The translations under genes and the position numbers were made by a program. Below, one piece after another: positions 26,820-35,244 of a DNA stretch of 64,000 nt. Position 1 is the stretch's first letter, and each line of letters starts with the position of its first letter. Where the stretch lies: contig NZ_BCTL01000006.1 in NCBI RefSeq assembly GCF_001571265.1, positions 1 to 64,000 of the forward strand, in the 5' to 3' direction. This stretch comes from Cedecea neteri NBRC 105707 = ATCC 33855 (GTDB taxonomy: Bacteria; Pseudomonadota; Gammaproteobacteria; Enterobacterales; Enterobacteriaceae). The notes beneath the pieces are model-generated. The model was not told the DNA's origin, searched no databases, and saw only the letters and a list, made by a program, of their open reading frames with translations.

Positions 26820-27522
26820 TTAGCGGGAGGTGGAGCCGCGCACGATAAGCTCGCCGGAAAAGAGCTGTTCACGCACGGTTTCAGCGGTGCCTTCAATGCG
26901 CCTCACGACCTGCTCCAGCGCGGCGTAGCCTATCTGCCAGGTCGGCTGCTTCAGGGTGGTAATGCCAACGCCGGCAAGCTCTGCCCATTCCAGCTCGTCA
27001 AAGCCCAGCAGGCCGATATCGCTGCCCCAGATCAGGCCGATGCGGCGCAGAGAGCGGGCAACCTGCAGGGTGAGCGCCCCGTTGGCGGAGATAACCGCTT
27101 TGCGCATCCCACGGTGGCGGGTGTGGAACTGGCGTAACGAGTTGTCGATTAACTCTGCTTCGTGCAGCGGCGTTTCGGCATTTTCGGCGATCACGCCGGG
27201 ATAGCGCTCCAGCGTGCTGCGAAATGCACGTAAGCGTTCATGGCGGGTATTCACCATGCCCAGCGGCTCACTCAGGAACAGTATCGCCTCGAAGCCCTGC
27301 TCGATGAGGTGTTCGGTGGCGGTGGTTGCGGCCTCGTTTCAGGCCACGCGCCATCTGGCTTGGGCGGTAATCGAGTTCGGCAATAGCGCGCTCAATGCGG
27401 CCACGGAGGTCATCGGACAGCGCGTTTTGCTCGCCGTTAAGGTAGCGGGAGACGCTGGTCTTCCCGGTCTTCGCCGCTTTTGCGACATCGCTTATCGTAG
27501 GGCGCGCTGCCTTGCCGTTCAT
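26820..27522 (-). pseudogene. ptxS: LacI-family (PtxS-like) repressor, internal deletion with frameshift
   Basis: Residues 1-64 (from the ATG at 27522) are an intact LacI DNA-binding domain: RPTISDVAKAAKTGKTSVSRYLNG with hinge MARGLKRG. At about 27331-27340 the frame changes: the original frame runs on as nonsense to a stop near 27268. A second frame, opening right at the junction with NEAATTATEHLIEQGFEAIL and continuing through PLGMVNTRHERLRAF to GSTSR, carries the C-terminal half of the ligand-binding domain. Joined, only about 236 codons remain of the usual 340 or so, so roughly 310 bases encoding the first part of the sensor domain are missing and the join is out of frame. No functional repressor is expected. 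Position directly before the kgu operon and its operator identifies it as the PtxS equivalent. An assembly error is the alternative. Confidence 0.85.
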
Positions 27523-27610
27523 AGCCGTCTCCAGAGGGGTAACCCTGCGGAGAGTAACATATTTTTATGCGGGGAAAGACGGGTCGCTGAGCGCAACCCG
27601 CCTGCAATCG

Positions 27611-28606
27611 CTACTGCTTCGCCATGATCACCAGCATTTTCAGGCTCGCAGAGTAGTAGTCATCCTGTGGGGTGAGGCTCAGCGGCTGGCCGTTATCGCC
27701 CAGCGTCAGGTCTCTTACCGCCAACAAACCGCCCTGCATCATGTACGGCGCGGGTTCATTGTTCACGACGTTCACCCAGGCCGGCGTTTGCATTCGCGGG
27801 TAGCGGCTCCAGAAGGTTTTAAACGGCGCGAGTTCCGGGCTTGCAGGGTTGTACCAGGCCAGATAAAGCGGGACGCGGATGGCGTCGTAGCTAAAGCGTG
27901 GTGGCTTGTCCGGGGCCGGTTTCATGCTGCCATCTGCGGCAAGCGACACCCAGTCCGTTGGCAGCTGACCGTTGCCCCAGCGCATTTTGCCGAGCAGCGT
28001 TTTGCCGTCGGCGATCAGCTGTTTCCACACCGCTAAATGACTGCGCTGGGCGAAGTCCTGCCACGCCGGGAAGATGAAATAAGAGGGATTGAGGGTGACC
28101 GAACTGTTCAGGTTAAACCCGTCGACGCCGGGCAGCATTACGCGCTTGCCGGCAAACTGGATGACGTTATGGGTGACCAGCGCTTTTGTTATCGCGTCGG
28201 AGGCTTTCAGGTAGTCGTTACTGTGCCATTTTTGCCCCGCTTTGAGCAGCGCCCAGGCGATAAACGTATCGCCGTCGGTGGCGTTGTTTTTGTCGGCGAT
28301 AGGGTCGGGTTCAACCGGATTATAGCGCCAGTAAAACAGGCCATTTTTCGGGTTGCGCAGGGTGGCGTTGGTCCAGCCCCAGATTTTATCGAAGCTTGCC
28401 CGGTCGTTATTCTCCACCGCCATCATCATGGCAAAGCCCTGGCCTTCGGTATGGCTGACGCTGTTATTGCCAGTGTCGATTATCCTGCCGTCGCTCATCA
28501 GAAAACGGGATTTATAGGTATCCCATTCGCTGGCCGCGTGGGCTGGCAGGCTGGCCAGCATCCACGTCATTCCCATTAATAGCAGCGCTGTTAAGCGGTT
28601 CCTCAT
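27611..28606 (-). CDS. bcsZ: Cellulase BcsZ (GH8), BcsD-type cellulose cluster
   Basis: A 331-residue periplasmic endo-1,4-beta-glucanase of glycoside hydrolase family 8, which trims nascent cellulose and is needed for proper export. It has a signal peptide ([24 protein letters not shown]). The catalytic glutamate is E54 in [14 protein letters not shown] and the family aspartate sits in [16 protein letters not shown]. The frame track begins one codon earlier at a GTG, but GGAGAG lies 5 bases before the ATG at 28606. It is the last gene of the bcsOQABCDZ operon, 14 bases after bcsD. Only a weak hairpin follows, so transcription may run on toward the repressor remnant. Confidence 0.93.
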   Translation of the reverse strand: MRNRLTALLLMGMTWMLASLPAHAASEWDTYKSRFLMSDGRIIDTGNNSVSHTEGQGFAMMMAVENNDRASFDKIWGWTNATLRNPKNGLFYWRYNPVEPDPIADKNNATDGDTFIAWALLKAGQKWHSNDYLKASDAITKALVTHNVIQFAGKRVMLPGVDGFNLNSSVTLNPSYFIFPAWQDFAQRSHLAVWKQLIADGKTLLGKMRWGNGQLPTDWVSLAADGSMKPAPDKPPRFSYDAIRVPLYLAWYNPASPELAPFKTFWSRYPRMQTPAWVNVVNNEPAPYMMQGGLLAVRDLTLGDNGQPLSLTPQDDYYSASLKMLVIMAKQ

Positions 28607-28620
28607 CACTTCTCTCCGTG

Positions 28621-29091
28621 TTACGCCCTGTTTTGATAGCGAAAGTTAACCGTCGAGGCGTTGGGCGATGGCTCCTGCCACAAGGCTACATGAGGCTGGC
28701 CGCCCTGCGCCAGTAGCCAGCGGGCATAAAGCCCTTCCAGCACGGCGCTGAACGCCTGGCTCCAGCTTTGCTGCTGGCGTGATTCACCCGGCAGCGGCAG
28801 CGCCTGGTGGTGAATAATCATCATTTTTTCGCTGGCTTCAATGTCGACGTAGCCCCAGTTAAATCGCGCCAACTGGCTGTTCATCTGTTGTTCGAGTTCA
28901 CCCACCGTGGCGGCGATAGGGAGCGGGTAGCGGTCCGCCAGCTCCTCTCCCATCTGGTTCAGAAACGGGCGGCTGTCGTGGTAGCCCGCATTACTGACCA
29001 TGCCCTCAATCATAATATTGAGCAGATCGAACCAGCCCGGCGGCGTCTGCTGGGCCTGAAAATAGTGTAAAAGCTGCTTTTCTTGCATCAT
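28621..29091 (-). CDS. bcsD: Cellulose synthase subunit BcsD
   Basis: A 156-residue protein matching the size and pattern of Komagataeibacter BcsD, the periplasmic octameric ring thought to guide glucan chains into crystalline ribbons. No signal peptide is visible in the N-terminus ([20 protein letters not shown]); how BcsD reaches its site is an open question in the family. Recognisable stretches are [12 protein letters not shown] and [21 protein letters not shown]. Its ATG overlaps the bcsC stop by one base (TAATG), so it is translated by coupling. Its presence marks this cluster as the BcsD type, unlike the E. coli-type cluster at 56-64 kb. Confidence 0.92.
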   Translation of the reverse strand: MMQEKQLLHYFQAQQTPPGWFDLLNIMIEGMVSNAGYHDSRPFLNQMGEELADRYPLPIAATVGELEQQMNSQLARFNWGYVDIEASEKMMIIHHQALPLPGESRQQQSWSQAFSAVLEGLYARWLLAQGGQPHVALWQEPSPNASTVNFRYQNRA

Positions 29092-32000
29092 TAGTGATCC
29101 CCAAGCAGGTAGCGCAGGTAAAGCTGAGCGGTACTTTCGTTATAGTTGCCAAAGGTGTCATAGCCCACGCGACCCCCGATGGTCATGTCTTTATTGACGT
29201 TATAGTCGGCGGAGGCGCGCAGCGTATAGCCCAGTCCGTTCTGGCTGCCGCCCTGGTAGAAGGCTTCCTTCGCCATTCCACGCGCCACATAGTCTTCCAG
29301 TGCGCCCTGCAGTTCCGGATCGTTCGGGAAGTATGCGCTTTGGTCCTGGCTGTAAGACTGGTAGCCAACGGAGGCGCCGACGGACATCTTCCAATTGTCG
29401 TATTTCTGGGTGTAATCCACCGGGAACGACACGCTGATGTAGTTTTGCGGGCTAAAGTAGCCGCCCTGCCCGTAGCTGAAATAGCTCAGGTTTTTCGAGA
29501 AGTCCATGTAGCTCATGCTGACCCCGGCTTTCAGCTCGCGGTCATCAAAGTGGTAAGGACGCAGGTAAACGCCCGCCGAGCCGGAGACGCTTTGGTTGCT
29601 CGGGACGTTGCTGCCGATGTAGTTGTACAGCCCCATTCCCGCATAGAAACCGGCGTCGCCATTATCATAGCTGAGCAACGCATTGCCGCCGTTTTTGGTC
29701 ACCTGGCCCCATTTCTCGCCGCTGTATTTATCCTTCACCCCGACGTAGGAGAGAAGGCTGTCGACCACCGCGCGCCGTTCCCCGGTCAGGATAAGCTTCA
29801 GGTAATCGGTGAGCTGCGGAGACCACTGCACGCCGCCGACCAGCGTGTTCAAGTCCTGGCCCAGCGGCGTGGAGCCCACATCAAGCTTATATTGGTTCCC
29901 CGTCAGCGCCATCCCCACTTCTACGCCGGAAGCACTTTGCGAGCCCTGCGAGGGCACGGTCGGCAAAATAGTTGGCGGCGTGGAAGAAAGGCTTTCTGCC
30001 ACCAGCCCCTGAATCAACGCGCCGGTGCCGAAGCGGGTGCTTGCCTCATCCGACGAATTGCCCGCGTTAAGCGTCACTGGCGTAATGTTAATGTCGAACC
30101 GGGAGTCGCCAAACGGCACGGTGGACCACTGCAGCGGAGCCCTGGCCTCGGTCATTTTACTGAGGCCGCTTTCCCCATCCCGGCTGCGGACCGAGACAGA
30201 CCCCAGCGCCCAGGTGGCGGTTTTATCGGTGAGCTGCTCCATCATGCTGTTCACCTGGCGCAACATACCCGCATTGGCGTTTTCTACCGGCAGATCCTGG
30301 CGCGCGATGCCTGGGGGGGACGCTTCCGGGCTGCGTGTTTGCTGTGTGACCTGCCACGGCATAGCCGTCTGGCCGTAGACGTTGGTGCTCGCGCCGTGGC
30401 CGGGGCTGGTCGTCATGAACGGGTTATCCGCCAGCGCCAGCCCGCCGATGGTTGGCGTGACGCCGCTGTCGCTGCCCTCAATGCCGGTCAGTTTGCCGCG
30501 CGCGGTGCGCAGGTAGCTCATGGCCTGCTGGTGGTTGCCTTCAGCTTCGGCCACGCGAGCCAGCAGGATCAGGCGATCTGGCGTGTCATGGGCGCGCAGC
30601 CCGGCGGCAAGCTGCTTCGCTTTGTCGACATCGTTGCCAGCCAGCGCGACGTCGATTGCCCCGGAGCGTGCGTCCTGATTAGGCGTGTCGCGGGTCATCA
30701 GATAGTCGTAAACCACGCCCGCTTCTTTGTTCATTTTGCCGGACTGGTAAAGCCTCGCCATGGCAAACATCAGATCCGTATTTTGTGGGTCGCTCTGCAT
30801 GGCGCGAATCAGTTTGTCGTAAGCCGCGGCGTAATTGCCCTGAGTACGAAGCTGGTCCACCTCGTTGATCACGTAGCCGTTACGAATGCTGGCGAGCTGC
30901 GCCGACGTGCTGTGCGCTTGCAGTTCCGGGTTGGCGAGAAACGCCTGCGCTTCGCCGTTCAGCCCTGCCTGATTGAGCACCGAAATCTGATCGGCATAAT
31001 CCCCGGCGTTACCCTGCACGCCACGGCGCATGTTGCTTCGCACCACGGCAACGGCGCCGTTGATATCTCCGCTTTGGGCCAGCATGCGGGCGAGCTTACC
31101 TGCGTCGTCCGGGTTCTGTGGCGGGGTAACCGCGAGCGCTTTTAGCGTGTTCGCGGCGGCCACGTTATCGCCCTGAGCCAGATAGCGCCCGGCAACGCCT
31201 ATTTGCAGGTTGTAGTTTACGCGCTGGCCCAGCTCGCGTATGTCGCTGTTCCGCGAGCCTGCCGGAATGCGGGACAGCAGGCTTTGTGCCTGCGGCCACG
31301 CGTTGTTTTCACTGGCAAACAGCGCCGCAGCATAGATTTCGCTGCTGGTGGCGCCTGGCCGAAAAGCAGGCTGCATCAGGTCTGCCGCTTCAGCTGTATT
31401 GCCCTGTTTTTGCAGCAGCCTGGCTAAATCAAGGCGCAGCCAGGGGTCAGAAGGCATGCGCCCCATGCCCTGCCGCAGGATAGCAATTGCCTGAGGAATA
31501 TTGCCGCTGGCCGCCGCCTGCTGAGCCTGACGACGAATCGGATCTGCCGGGTTTCCGCCGCCGCTGCGAGGCTGGAGTCTGGCCTGAAGTTCTGCGGGCA
31601 GGGTTTGTAGAATCGACTGTGCCTCGGCTGCTTTGTTGGCATCGCGTAGGACGTAATAGAGATTCTCGCGAGCCGGGCCATTATTAGGTTGCTCTGCCAG
31701 CAGGTTGCGCAGCGTCTGCTCCGCCTGCGGGTAATCTTTGTTGTGGCGTAAAACATCGGCGCGGAAGAGTTTAGCCGCCGTTCCGTGTTCGCCGCTTTGG
31801 TCAGCCAATGGCGCGCTGAGCGCCAGCGCCTGGCTTACGTTGCCCTGTTTATACGCGGCCTGCGCGGCTGCCAACTGGCCGTAAAACGCGGCGTCATCCG
31901 CCTGCTGTTTACGCTCGGCGGACTGGTCGCCGCCCATATTGGCCGCCCGGTTGAGGTACTGCGCCGCCGCCGCATAGTCGCCACGTTTCTGGGCGATGTA

Positions 32001-32915
32001 GCCCATGCCCGCCAGCGCGTCGGCATCCTGCGGGTTCGTTTGCAGCACCTGCTCGAACTGGCTGCGCGCCGCGTCGGTATTGCCGCTGTTCAGCTCGTTA
32101 AAGCCCGCCCCTTTGGCCACGCCGCCGATGGCATCGCGATAATGGTTCTGTATGTCTTTGTCGTCCGGGTGCCGCTGGAGCCAGGTTTGGTAGAACTGCT
32201 CATCCCCGGCGGTCGGCCCCAGCCACAGCAGCGCCTGACGAAGCGCTTTATCCGCATCCGGGCTGCCGCTTGCCATCTCCTGCAGCATGCCGATGCCTTC
32301 CCGGCGCGTTGACTCCTGGAAGGTCAAAATTTTACCGAGCGCGATGCGGGCACCGTTGTCCTGTGGGTTCTGGGCGATAAACTGCCTGAGACCGTTAACG
32401 GCCTGCGGATACAGGGACTTATCCCCCGCCATGGTGAGATAGTATTCTGGCGCAAGCCCGGAGGGAGGCTGGTCGCCGGTAAACATAGTTCGCCAGGTCG
32501 AGAGCGCGGCGCTGACGTTGCCGCTGCGCGCCTGCTGGCGAGCGAGAGCCAGCTGTCCCCGAGGGATTTGCTGCACCTGTTTAGCGTTATCGAGCGCCTG
32601 TAAATTAGGATCCTGCGGCGAGACGGCTACAAGGCGAGCCCGCCACTCGGCGGCGGTTTTCAGGTCGCCCGCCTGCTGCGCCCAGAGCGACATCAGGTAA
32701 AACGCCTGGGTATTATTGGCATCGACCATCAGCACTTTTTTTAGCGCTTCTCTGGCCAGCTCGTCGTGAGATTTGTCGTGCCAGTAGTTAGCCTGATCAA
32801 ACAGCGCCTTGAGCGCGGGGTTGTTATCCGCAGCCTGAGCGCTCGCCGCCGCAAGCGTGAGCGCGCCGGACAGGCAGAGCGTTGACCAGCGGCCGGTGTT
32901 TTTTTTATTTTTCAT
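29091..32915 (-). CDS. bcsC: Cellulose export protein BcsC, BcsD-type cluster
   Basis: A protein of about 1274 residues that exports cellulose across the outer membrane. It has a signal peptide (STLCLSGALTLAAASAQA), then a long series of TPR repeats from about residue 30 to 800 (for example AREALKKVLMVDANNTQAFYLMSLWA and DALAGMGYIAQKRGDYAAAAQYL). The C-terminal 350 residues form an outer-membrane beta-barrel ending TAQLYLRYLLGDH. E. coli BcsC is somewhat shorter. In-frame ATGs exist at 32936, 32921 and 32915; I prefer 32915, because AGGGTG lies 8 bases before it and the signal peptide follows at once. The start lies inside the bcsB end (11-base overlap). Confidence 0.94.
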   Translation of the reverse strand: MKNKKNTGRWSTLCLSGALTLAAASAQAADNNPALKALFDQANYWHDKSHDELAREALKKVLMVDANNTQAFYLMSLWAQQAGDLKTAAEWRARLVAVSPQDPNLQALDNAKQVQQIPRGQLALARQQARSGNVSAALSTWRTMFTGDQPPSGLAPEYYLTMAGDKSLYPQAVNGLRQFIAQNPQDNGARIALGKILTFQESTRREGIGMLQEMASGSPDADKALRQALLWLGPTAGDEQFYQTWLQRHPDDKDIQNHYRDAIGGVAKGAGFNELNSGNTDAARSQFEQVLQTNPQDADALAGMGYIAQKRGDYAAAAQYLNRAANMGGDQSAERKQQADDAAFYGQLAAAQAAYKQGNVSQALALSAPLADQSGEHGTAAKLFRADVLRHNKDYPQAEQTLRNLLAEQPNNGPARENLYYVLRDANKAAEAQSILQTLPAELQARLQPRSGGGNPADPIRRQAQQAAASGNIPQAIAILRQGMGRMPSDPWLRLDLARLLQKQGNTAEAADLMQPAFRPGATSSEIYAAALFASENNAWPQAQSLLSRIPAGSRNSDIRELGQRVNYNLQIGVAGRYLAQGDNVAAANTLKALAVTPPQNPDDAGKLARMLAQSGDINGAVAVVRSNMRRGVQGNAGDYADQISVLNQAGLNGEAQAFLANPELQAHSTSAQLASIRNGYVINEVDQLRTQGNYAAAYDKLIRAMQSDPQNTDLMFAMARLYQSGKMNKEAGVVYDYLMTRDTPNQDARSGAIDVALAGNDVDKAKQLAAGLRAHDTPDRLILLARVAEAEGNHQQAMSYLRTARGKLTGIEGSDSGVTPTIGGLALADNPFMTTSPGHGASTNVYGQTAMPWQVTQQTRSPEASPPGIARQDLPVENANAGMLRQVNSMMEQLTDKTATWALGSVSVRSRDGESGLSKMTEARAPLQWSTVPFGDSRFDINITPVTLNAGNSSDEASTRFGTGALIQGLVAESLSSTPPTILPTVPSQGSQSASGVEVGMALTGNQYKLDVGSTPLGQDLNTLVGGVQWSPQLTDYLKLILTGERRAVVDSLLSYVGVKDKYSGEKWGQVTKNGGNALLSYDNGDAGFYAGMGLYNYIGSNVPSNQSVSGSAGVYLRPYHFDDRELKAGVSMSYMDFSKNLSYFSYGQGGYFSPQNYISVSFPVDYTQKYDNWKMSVGASVGYQSYSQDQSAYFPNDPELQGALEDYVARGMAKEAFYQGGSQNGLGYTLRASADYNVNKDMTIGGRVGYDTFGNYNESTAQLYLRYLLGDH

Positions 32916-35244
32916 TATCATCACCCTTTTGCTCATCCGTTTTTGCCTGCGGATTAAGGCGAGCTTTCGCCCTGCGCTTCAGCAGAGGATAGAGGCTGAA
33001 GCCGACGAGCGCGGCAAACAGCAGGCCCAGAATAGCCAGCAGCGCGGAATGCTGGTTGGCGTACCAGACGACCATCATGTACCACGGCATTTGCCCACTA
33101 GGGAACTGTGGCCCGACCCGGAAGCTGCGAACGCTGTTTTCGTCCGTAATAATGGCCGCGTCGCCGCGCACGCTGGCGTTAATCTTCGCGGAAGCCAGGT
33201 CACCGTGCAGGCGAGCCAGCTGGCTATCGTTGCTGCCAATCGCCAGCACGACCACGCGGGAAGCATTCCAGCGGGAGCGGAAGCTCACAAACCCTCGCCA
33301 TGCTTCGTTCGAGGAAAAATAGCGGTCAGCGTCAACGCCGGAAGCGTTCCAGTCGCCCGCCAGTAGCCGCTGGGCTTTTTCCCACGTCGTCGGTTCTCGC
33401 ACGCCGAAGCTGCGATCGTTGCTGACGAAAGGAGAGTCGACAAGCAGCATGCGGTTAAATGCACTTTGCTCCACGGTGGAAACCGCCAGCACGTCGCTTT
33501 GCGATAAATGCAGCAGGTTGGCGCCCGCGGTCGGCAGGCCGAACATCACGCGGTTATTGTTCAGTGCGGTGCCGGTGGCGTTCCCCGAGCGAGCCGAGAG
33601 GTCGAGAAGCGTCGCTATTTCCGTTTCACTCGGGCGCTCAGGCAGCAGCAGCACGGTCTGTGAATAGTCGGCCAGGCGGCTGAACGGGAACGAGGCCCCG
33701 ACAAAATAAGAGAGGTTCGGCAGCAGCGTGAAGTGGCGGGTTTTGCTCAAATCAATCCACGAGTCTTCATCAATGCGGCTCTTAATATTGTTGTTCAGCA
33801 GCACGCTGCAGGGCGCGTCTTCTTTCGGCACGATTTTAAAATAGAGCGCCAGCTGGTTATCGCCGTAGATCAGATACGGCTCGAGCGGCATGTCGTAGTT
33901 TTCCTGCCGCGCATCGCCGCCAATCTTGTGCCAAAGCCTTTCCAGCGCGCCCTGTTTGTTCACCGGCAGGTTGTGCAGGAAGGTGCCGTTAAGCGTCATC
34001 GACAGCAGAGAACGCTGCTCGTCGATCCAGCTTTCTGACGGGAAGCGGTAGCCAATTTTTAGCGGAATAGCTTCGCCGTCCCATAAGAACAGATCCGGCG
34101 CGGCGCGGAACGCCACGTTTAGCGCGTCGTGCCAGATGCCCGGCGAAGTCAGGCTCTGATCTTTACGCAGCAGTTCGCTCAGGCGCACCGGGCGGTCCGT
34201 GCGGATCCAGCGAGGCGCATCGTAAGGGGCGCTGACCGGAATGGTTTGAGGCCCGACGGGCAGGCTGGCGGTTTGCGGCGCGAACTGGCCGCGAGTCAGA
34301 CGCCAGGCGGCCATGCGCAGCTGGGATTCATTGTTGCCGACGATCAGCAGCAGTTTGTATACCGGGTTGCCGGGGTTATCAATCACCTGCAGCAGCGGCC
34401 CGTTGCTTGCCGGGAGCGTAACACCGCCAATGGCCTCACCCGGTTTCCCGATAAGGATGCCGTTTTTCTCCGGCAGGCGGTCATTTAACGCTTCAAAGGA
34501 GATGCCGCGATAGTCCGCCGCAATACCCAGCCAGGATGCCACCAGCGCGGCGGCGCTGACCTGCTCAGGCTGCGTTTTCGCCGGGAAAGCGAAGCTGAGC
34601 GTGGTGGGCGTCATCTGCATCGCATCGAAGAACGGGCGCGGGAAGTGGCTGAGATCCGAGCCGATGTTCAACTGCTGCCCTTCGAGGTCGAGCCGGGTGC
34701 CGGGCATGATGGTGACCTGGTTGCTGTCGGTCAAATCGCGCTGGCACAGCAGGGCGTCGGCGTCGTTTATTTTGAGGTTAATGTTGTTGCTGGAAACCAC
34801 CAGCGCCGCCGGAATATCCAGCTGATAGCTGGTGACGTTGCTGTCAGCGGCACCTAGCGGCACGCTGCCCAGGGGCTGGCCGTTCATCATTAGCTGCATC
34901 GTGGTGTTGCGTGCGGCCATCGCCGGAGACACTTTCAGGTTCAGCGTCAGTTGGGCGTTGGTGATCACCTGGTTAGTGGGGATCGTAAAGTCGATGCCGG
35001 TCTGCAGCTGTCCGCCGTTCAGGACGATGCCGTTTGGCTGCCCCATCTGGGCAACCGTGATGCTGCTGACGGTACCGGGGTTGACGGCAGGCGGAGCCAC
35101 TGACGGCGCTTCCTCTGTTACCGGCGGCGGCAGGTTAATCGGCAGCAGGTTGTCTACTGTGGCAAGGTCATCCGCGATTGCCGGGCCGGTTAGCGCGCTC
35201 AGCGCCAACAGGATGCTGGCCGCCGTTCTGGTCATCCTTTTCAT
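32905..35244 (-). CDS. bcsB: Cellulose synthase regulatory subunit BcsB, BcsD-type cluster
   Basis: A 779-residue periplasmic subunit anchored by one C-terminal helix, pairing with BcsA to conduct the glucan through the periplasm. It has a signal peptide (TAASILLALSALTGPAIADD), a Pro-rich linker (INLPPPVTEEAPSVAPPAVN), carbohydrate-binding and flavodoxin-like domains, and a final membrane segment near residues 720-750 (ALLAILGLLFAALVGFSLYPLL) followed by a basic tail. The start codon overlaps the bcsA stop (ATGA). Confidence 0.95.
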   Translation of the reverse strand: MKRMTRTAASILLALSALTGPAIADDLATVDNLLPINLPPPVTEEAPSVAPPAVNPGTVSSITVAQMGQPNGIVLNGGQLQTGIDFTIPTNQVITNAQLTLNLKVSPAMAARNTTMQLMMNGQPLGSVPLGAADSNVTSYQLDIPAALVVSSNNINLKINDADALLCQRDLTDSNQVTIMPGTRLDLEGQQLNIGSDLSHFPRPFFDAMQMTPTTLSFAFPAKTQPEQVSAAALVASWLGIAADYRGISFEALNDRLPEKNGILIGKPGEAIGGVTLPASNGPLLQVIDNPGNPVYKLLLIVGNNESQLRMAAWRLTRGQFAPQTASLPVGPQTIPVSAPYDAPRWIRTDRPVRLSELLRKDQSLTSPGIWHDALNVAFRAAPDLFLWDGEAIPLKIGYRFPSESWIDEQRSLLSMTLNGTFLHNLPVNKQGALERLWHKIGGDARQENYDMPLEPYLIYGDNQLALYFKIVPKEDAPCSVLLNNNIKSRIDEDSWIDLSKTRHFTLLPNLSYFVGASFPFSRLADYSQTVLLLPERPSETEIATLLDLSARSGNATGTALNNNRVMFGLPTAGANLLHLSQSDVLAVSTVEQSAFNRMLLVDSPFVSNDRSFGVREPTTWEKAQRLLAGDWNASGVDADRYFSSNEAWRGFVSFRSRWNASRVVVLAIGSNDSQLARLHGDLASAKINASVRGDAAIITDENSVRSFRVGPQFPSGQMPWYMMVVWYANQHSALLAILGLLFAALVGFSLYPLLKRRAKARLNPQAKTDEQKGDDNEK

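Noticed and set aside
29094-31145. A 683-codon open frame on the plus strand opposite bcsC
   Set aside because: It is antisense to the well-supported BcsC coding sequence, lacks a ribosome site and any recognisable domain; long antisense frames are common opposite GC-rich genes.
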